Below are positions 7,354-10,880 of a stretch of DNA of 10,880 bases, one piece after another. The stretch covers positions 1 to 10,880 of the forward strand of contig DAOWEV010000065.1 of assembly GCA_030638325.1 (NCBI GenBank), written 5' to 3'. The notes beneath the pieces were generated by a model. The model searched no databases. It saw only the letters and a program-made list of their open reading frames with translations, and had not been told where the DNA came from. Origin of the DNA: Bacteroidales bacterium (GTDB taxonomy: Bacteria > Bacteroidota > Bacteroidia > Bacteroidales > JAGOPY01). Position 1 is the stretch's first letter. Each line of letters begins with the position of its first letter. Both the position numbers and the translations under genes were made by a program.

Positions 7354-9162
7354 ATGCATAAATTCTACTTCTTTATACCCATACTTGTACTTCTATTACT
7401 AAGTATTACAGCAACTTCACAATACCGGGTAATGAACATCCGTGACCTGCCATTGGAGTATCAGGGGAAGGTGATGCCTGATGTCATGGGGAAAGTCCTT
7501 GTGTCGGAAAAATGGGCCAGGGAACATCTTCTAAATAATACCCGTGACACTGTTACTGTATATCCGGGATGGCCTGTTGGTAAAGAAGGAACGGCTGAGC
7601 GGGGAGGTGTTTACGGAAACCTTGATTATGACCCTGAGCTTGAGATCATTTATGCAGTTGGGCAACATGTTTACGCTTTTAACTTTGACGGATCCCCGGT
7701 TGCCGGATGGCCGGTTAAAGTCGATCTGTTTCCTGACGGAGCGCCTGCTTACGGAGATATTGATGGGGACGGTTTCGGGGAGATCGTGGTCACAACACAT
7801 GCGCTGGGATCGTGGAGTGAAGGCATGGTATATGCTTTTGAAAGGAATGGTACCAATGTTTTTGGTTTTCCTGTAGAAACGGAAGGCGGAGCCGTCAGAA
7901 CACCTGTTTTGGCAGACCTGGATGATGACGGCGCTGATGAAATCATCATTTCTGTAAGGGACTGGCCAGATGGATTTGTATACGTTTTTAATGGAGACGG
8001 CACATCATTTCCCGGATGGCCTGTCCGTATGAACAATGTTCCGGCCACTACTGCAGCGGTCGGAGATATCACCGGAGATGGTGTTCCCGAGATCATCGCA
8101 GAATCTTATACCAGCCTCCATGCATATAATACCTCCGGTGCAGTCATTGATGGTTTTCCTTTTACCCCCGGCAACAACAGGGTGTTCTCACATTCCTCAC
8201 CCGTCCTGGCCGATCTTGACGGTGACGGCCTCAGAGAGATCATTTTCGGAGATCATAATTCCACTTCCGGAAATGGGAACCTGCATGTTCTGAAAAGCGA
8301 TGGAACAATCTTTCCCGGATATCCTAAAGAGACAGACTTCTGGATCTACAGCCCGCCCAGCATAGGTGATGTTGACGGAAACCTAACCTTAGACATTATT
8401 GTGACCGATTATTTCCATGAAACATCCACCCCTGTCAACAAAGTCTACGGATGGGAAGCGGCATCAGCACTGGACCTGCCAGGGTATCCATTAGATTCCA
8501 TCTATGGGGTTTTCAGCCAGGTTATCCTGGCCGACCTGAACGGGGATCAGAATATTGACCTGATGTTTGACAGTAACATTGGCCCTGAAGGTTTTTATTA
8601 TGGGCTCAACAATGATGGAACACCCCTTGAAGGATGGCCTCTTGAAGTCAATGGCTCATCATTTACCATCAACCCGTTTACCGGTGACCTGAATATGGAC
8701 GGCATCCTGGATATCTCAGGGGGAGGTTTTAATCTTCAGGATGAAAAAACATATCTCTACCTGTGGAATTCAAATACCACATATTATGCAGACAAAGCGG
8801 AGTTGCCCATGCTTCAATACAACACCAGGCACAGTGGGGTTTATGGAGACTATCTGATGGTTGACATTCCGGAGCCATCAAATAATAATCATCCTGGTGA
8901 TATTCAAATCTATCCGAATCCTGCCAGAGACCAGGTTATGGTTGTCTGCCCACCGGCCAGGCGGGGCTGCTGGCAATCGGGAATCGTGGGATTTCTGGAA
9001 ATATATGATATATTTGGCAGGAAGCTTGAGGAAGTGGCAATGGGCAGTGGGCAGCAGCAGGCTCAAATCAATGTGTCAGGTTATCCCAATGGAGTTTATG
9101 CGGTCATCCTGAGAAGCTCCGGGCAAATCATTGGCAGGAAGAAATTTGTTGTGGGAAGATAA
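7354..9162 (+). CDS. Secreted FG-GAP/VCBS-repeat beta-propeller protein with T9SS sorting domain
   Basis: The protein has 602 residues. Residues 1-23 are a signal peptide (FYFFIPILVLLLLSITATSQ). Seven Asp-rich calcium-type loops recur about every 50 residues, starting at Asp135 (DIDGDGFGE), 188 (DLDDDGADE), 238 (DITGDGVPE), 287 (DLDGDGLRE), 339 (DVDGNLTLD), 394 (DLNGDQNID) and 445 (DLNMDGILD). Each repeat also carries a G[WFY]P turn such as AGWPV, FGFPV, PGYPK or EGWPL. Seven repeats fit a seven-bladed propeller of the integrin-alpha N-terminal type. Residues about 515-602 are a type A T9SS tail (IQIYPNPARD...YDIFGRKLEE...GYPNGVYAVIL). No catalytic motif is visible, so a surface or secreted binding or adhesion role is inferred from the fold. 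The sorting domain is longer than usual: it contains CPPARRGCWQSGIVG and GSGQQQAQ, encoded by DNA with a 7-bp periodicity. Confidence 0.9.
   Translation: MHKFYFFIPILVLLLLSITATSQYRVMNIRDLPLEYQGKVMPDVMGKVLVSEKWAREHLLNNTRDTVTVYPGWPVGKEGTAERGGVYGNLDYDPELEIIYAVGQHVYAFNFDGSPVAGWPVKVDLFPDGAPAYGDIDGDGFGEIVVTTHALGSWSEGMVYAFERNGTNVFGFPVETEGGAVRTPVLADLDDDGADEIIISVRDWPDGFVYVFNGDGTSFPGWPVRMNNVPATTAAVGDITGDGVPEIIAESYTSLHAYNTSGAVIDGFPFTPGNNRVFSHSSPVLADLDGDGLREIIFGDHNSTSGNGNLHVLKSDGTIFPGYPKETDFWIYSPPSIGDVDGNLTLDIIVTDYFHETSTPVNKVYGWEAASALDLPGYPLDSIYGVFSQVILADLNGDQNIDLMFDSNIGPEGFYYGLNNDGTPLEGWPLEVNGSSFTINPFTGDLNMDGILDISGGGFNLQDEKTYLYLWNSNTTYYADKAELPMLQYNTRHSGVYGDYLMVDIPEPSNNNHPGDIQIYPNPARDQVMVVCPPARRGCWQSGIVGFLEIYDIFGRKLEEVAMGSGQQQAQINVSGYPNGVYAVILRSSGQIIGRKKFVVGR
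8972..8992 (+). repeat. 7-bp-period segment inside the sorting-domain coding sequence (first)
   Basis: GGCAATC (8972) is followed directly by GGGAATC (8979), one base different, and then by a poorly matching third unit to 8992. The segment encodes part of an unusual CWQSGIVG stretch between two conserved strands of the T9SS tail. Three units would be 21 bases, which keeps the reading frame. Confidence 0.35.
9034..9054 (+). repeat. 7-bp-period segment inside the sorting-domain coding sequence (second)
   Basis: Three units lie in a row: GTGGCAA (9034), TGGGCAG (9041) and an identical TGGGCAG (9048), followed by CAG-rich DNA. The 21 bases encode residues at and just before GSGQQQ, in a turn of the T9SS tail where length variation is tolerated. 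Confidence 0.45.
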
Positions 9163-9197
9163 TGTCAGCTTTATTCAGGCAAGGTCAAATTACACAT

Positions 9198-9232
9198 TGT
9201 AAATTGTACATTGTAAACTGTAAATCGTAAAT
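9198..9232 (+). repeat. Intergenic heptad array (five 7-bp units, consensus TGTAAAT)
   Basis: Units 1 (9198) and 4 (9219) are TGTAAAT. Unit 2 (9205) is TGTACAT, unit 3 (9212) TGTAAAC and unit 5 (9226) CGTAAAT, each one base off consensus. A weaker unit may precede it at 9191. It lies in the 187-base spacer between the FG-GAP and papain-like genes. I see no convincing hairpin terminator in this spacer. Confidence 0.75.
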
Positions 9233-9296
9233 CTTCACCCTTTCCTTGAAATCATCGACCGTTTACTGACTTCTTTCAAACAAAACAGGGTTTTAG

Positions 9297-9327
9297 TTGT
9301 AATTATCTTAAAAATCAGGTATTTTTG
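9297..9327 (+). promoter_or_regulatory. Bacteroidota-type promoter of the papain-like peptidase gene
   Basis: TTG (9297-9299), 20 bases, then TATTTTTG (9320-9327), a perfect TAnnTTTG match, 22 bases before the ATG at 9350. This is the most complete promoter in the window and suggests that the gene is transcribed on its own. Confidence 0.6.
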
Positions 9328-9349
9328 ATAAACGAATGACAGTTTTATT

Positions 9350-10880
9350 ATGATGCAATACAGGTTCACTGTTTTAATATTTTTATTTCTTGTAGTTGTG
9401 CTTCGGTTGCAGGCGCAAGAGTTAGATGATGTTCGGTACCGTCAATACATCGAAAAACACCCCATTGGGCAGGCCTTGAATTCATATGATGCGGTTTACC
9501 TGATGAGTATCCCCGAGCTTGTTGTTGAACCGGGAGCTTTACGTGATGATCTTCCTGCAGTTGTGGATAACTCCATACTTCCTTATTTGAGGCCCGTTTT
9601 TAACCAGGAGGGGCCGTCATGCGGGCAGGCTGCCGCGATCGGCTACAACTTCACTTATGAGATGGATCACCTCAGAAAGCTTGCTGCAGATACAAGCATC
9701 AACCAATATCCCACCCATTTCACCTGGAACTTCATGAATGGAAATGGCTGGCAAGGGGTGAGCTATTTTCATAGTTTTGAGATCCTGCGCACCTGTGGTT
9801 GTCCCAATGTAGAGGATTATGGCGGTTATTACTGGAATGATGGAAGGAAATGGATCACCGGCTATGAAAAATATTACAACGGTATGCACAACCGGATCAA
9901 CCAGGTATACTCCATCAACACCTCCACTGAAGCCGGTATCCTGACACTTAAAAACTGGGTCTATGACCACCTGGGAGCATCTGATGAGGGCGGGGTAGCC
10001 AACTATTACGCCAATGTGCCCTGGAATGCGGTTCTGCTGAACGATACCACCCCCGAAGGAGGAAAACATGTGGTCATTACCTGGTACCCGACGGCCACTC
10101 ATGCCATGACCATTGTTGGGTTTAACGATTCCATCCGCTGGGATTATAATGAAGACGGTCAGTATACCAACCACCTGGACATTAACGATGATGGTATTGT
10201 GGATCCCAAAGACTGGGAGATAGGCGGGGTGAGGTTCGTGAATAGCCATGGCCTCAATGCGCAGGACAGCGGGTTTTGCTATTTGATGTATAAAGTACTG
10301 GCCGAGGAATTTGAAGATGGAGGCTTATGGAACCAATCTGTTCATATCCTGGATATCAAGGATAACTATACTCCCAAACTAACCCTGAAAGTCACCCTGG
10401 AACACGACACACGAGAGATGATCCGTGTCAGGGCAGGGGTCTCAACGGATACAACAGATATTTACCCGGATCGTATCCTGGATTTTCCCATCTTTAACTT
10501 TCAGGGAGCAGATCATTATATGCAGGGGATTGATACGGCCGAATTCCTCAGGACCATTGAATTCGGGCTTGATATTACACCCCTGCTGAGTGATGTGGCC
10601 CCCGGGCAGGCAGCCAAATTCTTCCTGCTTGTTGATGAGCGGGATCCCTTGCACAGGGGTAGCGGAAATCTTTTGGGATGCGCTCTCATGGATTACAACG
10701 GGATCCCAATGGAAATTTCCCTAGATGGGCTGCCTATGACACTCAAAGAAAACAGCCTGACCATTGCCGCTGCCATTCATCATCCTGATTTTGATCATCC
10801 TACGATTATCACGGAAGAACTACCTGCATTCACGGCAGGTGAGAATTATATGGTTCAGCTTGACGTTTCAGGAGGATCCC
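9350..10880 (+). CDS. Secreted papain-like (C1 family) cysteine peptidase, C-terminus cut by window edge
   Basis: The frame opens at the ATG at 9350 (a second ATG follows at 9353) and is open for 510 codons to the right edge. Residues 1-23 are a signal peptide (FTVLIFLFLVVVLRLQAQ). The papain triad is recognisable: NQEGPSCGQAAA (oxyanion-hole Gln86 and nucleophile Cys91, compare papain QGSCGSCWAF), THAMTIVGFND (His251) and FVNSHG (Asn298, compare the NSWG motif). His and Asn are 47 residues apart, against about 16 in papain. The insert includes DINDDGIVDPKDWE (277-290), which looks like an EF-hand or dockerin calcium loop. After about residue 310 the chain is beta-rich, with FGLDITPLLSDV and GQAAKFFLLVDERDP, like the accessory sandwich domain seen behind Bacteroidota C1 peptidases. 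A T9SS tail is expected beyond the edge but not seen. The predicted role is extracellular proteolysis beside the C25 enzyme. Confidence 0.88.
   Translation, partial: MMQYRFTVLIFLFLVVVLRLQAQELDDVRYRQYIEKHPIGQALNSYDAVYLMSIPELVVEPGALRDDLPAVVDNSILPYLRPVFNQEGPSCGQAAAIGYNFTYEMDHLRKLAADTSINQYPTHFTWNFMNGNGWQGVSYFHSFEILRTCGCPNVEDYGGYYWNDGRKWITGYEKYYNGMHNRINQVYSINTSTEAGILTLKNWVYDHLGASDEGGVANYYANVPWNAVLLNDTTPEGGKHVVITWYPTATHAMTIVGFNDSIRWDYNEDGQYTNHLDINDDGIVDPKDWEIGGVRFVNSHGLNAQDSGFCYLMYKVLAEEFEDGGLWNQSVHILDIKDNYTPKLTLKVTLEHDTREMIRVRAGVSTDTTDIYPDRILDFPIFNFQGADHYMQGIDTAEFLRTIEFGLDITPLLSDVAPGQAAKFFLLVDERDPLHRGSGNLLGCALMDYNGIPMEISLDGLPMTLKENSLTIAAAIHHPDFDHPTIITEELPAFTAGENYMVQLDVSGGS

Noticed and set aside
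7749..8096. 115-codon minus-strand open frame
   Set aside because: It is antisense to the Asp-rich repeats of the propeller gene. Regular GAT/GAC codons on one strand create long open frames on the other.
9198..9232. Repeat array as a CRISPR
   Set aside because: The units are 7 bp and contiguous, with no spacers and no cas gene in the window.
9617..10249. 210-codon open frame on the minus strand
   Set aside because: It lies entirely inside and antisense to the papain-like peptidase, whose active-site motifs are in the plus-strand frame. Its translation has no recognisable domain. It is a by-product of codon usage.

Overview
The window looks like chromosomal DNA of a Bacteroidota bacterium, probably an environmental or uncultured member near Bacteroidales. 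Four signs support this. Two complete secreted proteins end in a type IX secretion system (T9SS) type A sorting domain. Signal peptides end in the Ala-Gln/Ser-Gln style usual in the phylum. Several gene starts are preceded by the Bacteroidota -7 promoter element TAnnTTTG, in three cases with a TTG or TTTG about 20-21 bases upstream. Shine-Dalgarno sequences are absent or weak. The genus cannot be told from this sequence.

Left part (1-2775, minus strand, AT-rich). A secreted endonuclease/exonuclease/phosphatase (EEP, DNase I-like) protein runs off the left edge. A roughly 510-base non-coding stretch follows. It holds AT-rich 7-bp repeats in two opposite orientations, a perfect palindrome, and between them a 41-codon remnant that I read as an internally deleted four-helix-bundle (23S rRNA intervening-sequence type) gene. 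Next is a multi-pass membrane protein resembling GT-C glycosyltransferases.

Right part (2940-10880, plus strand, higher G+C). Three large genes for exported proteins lie in tandem: a gingipain-like (C25) cysteine peptidase of 1359 residues with a T9SS tail, a seven-repeat FG-GAP/VCBS beta-propeller protein with a T9SS tail, and a papain-like (C1) cysteine peptidase that runs off the right edge. Each has its own likely promoter, and a strong intrinsic terminator follows the C25 gene, so they look like separately transcribed neighbours rather than a tight operon. Between the first two is a perfect promoter motif followed by a signal-peptide-like 18-codon ORF that stops abruptly, apparently the stump of a lost secreted or outer-membrane protein gene.

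Together the genes suggest a cell that exports hydrolases (nuclease and two unrelated cysteine peptidases) and an adhesion-type propeller to its surface or medium to degrade biopolymers. The least ordinary signal is the 7-bp-period repeats. They occur around the four-helix remnant, in the spacer before the papain-like gene, and apparently inside the coding sequence of the propeller protein's sorting domain.
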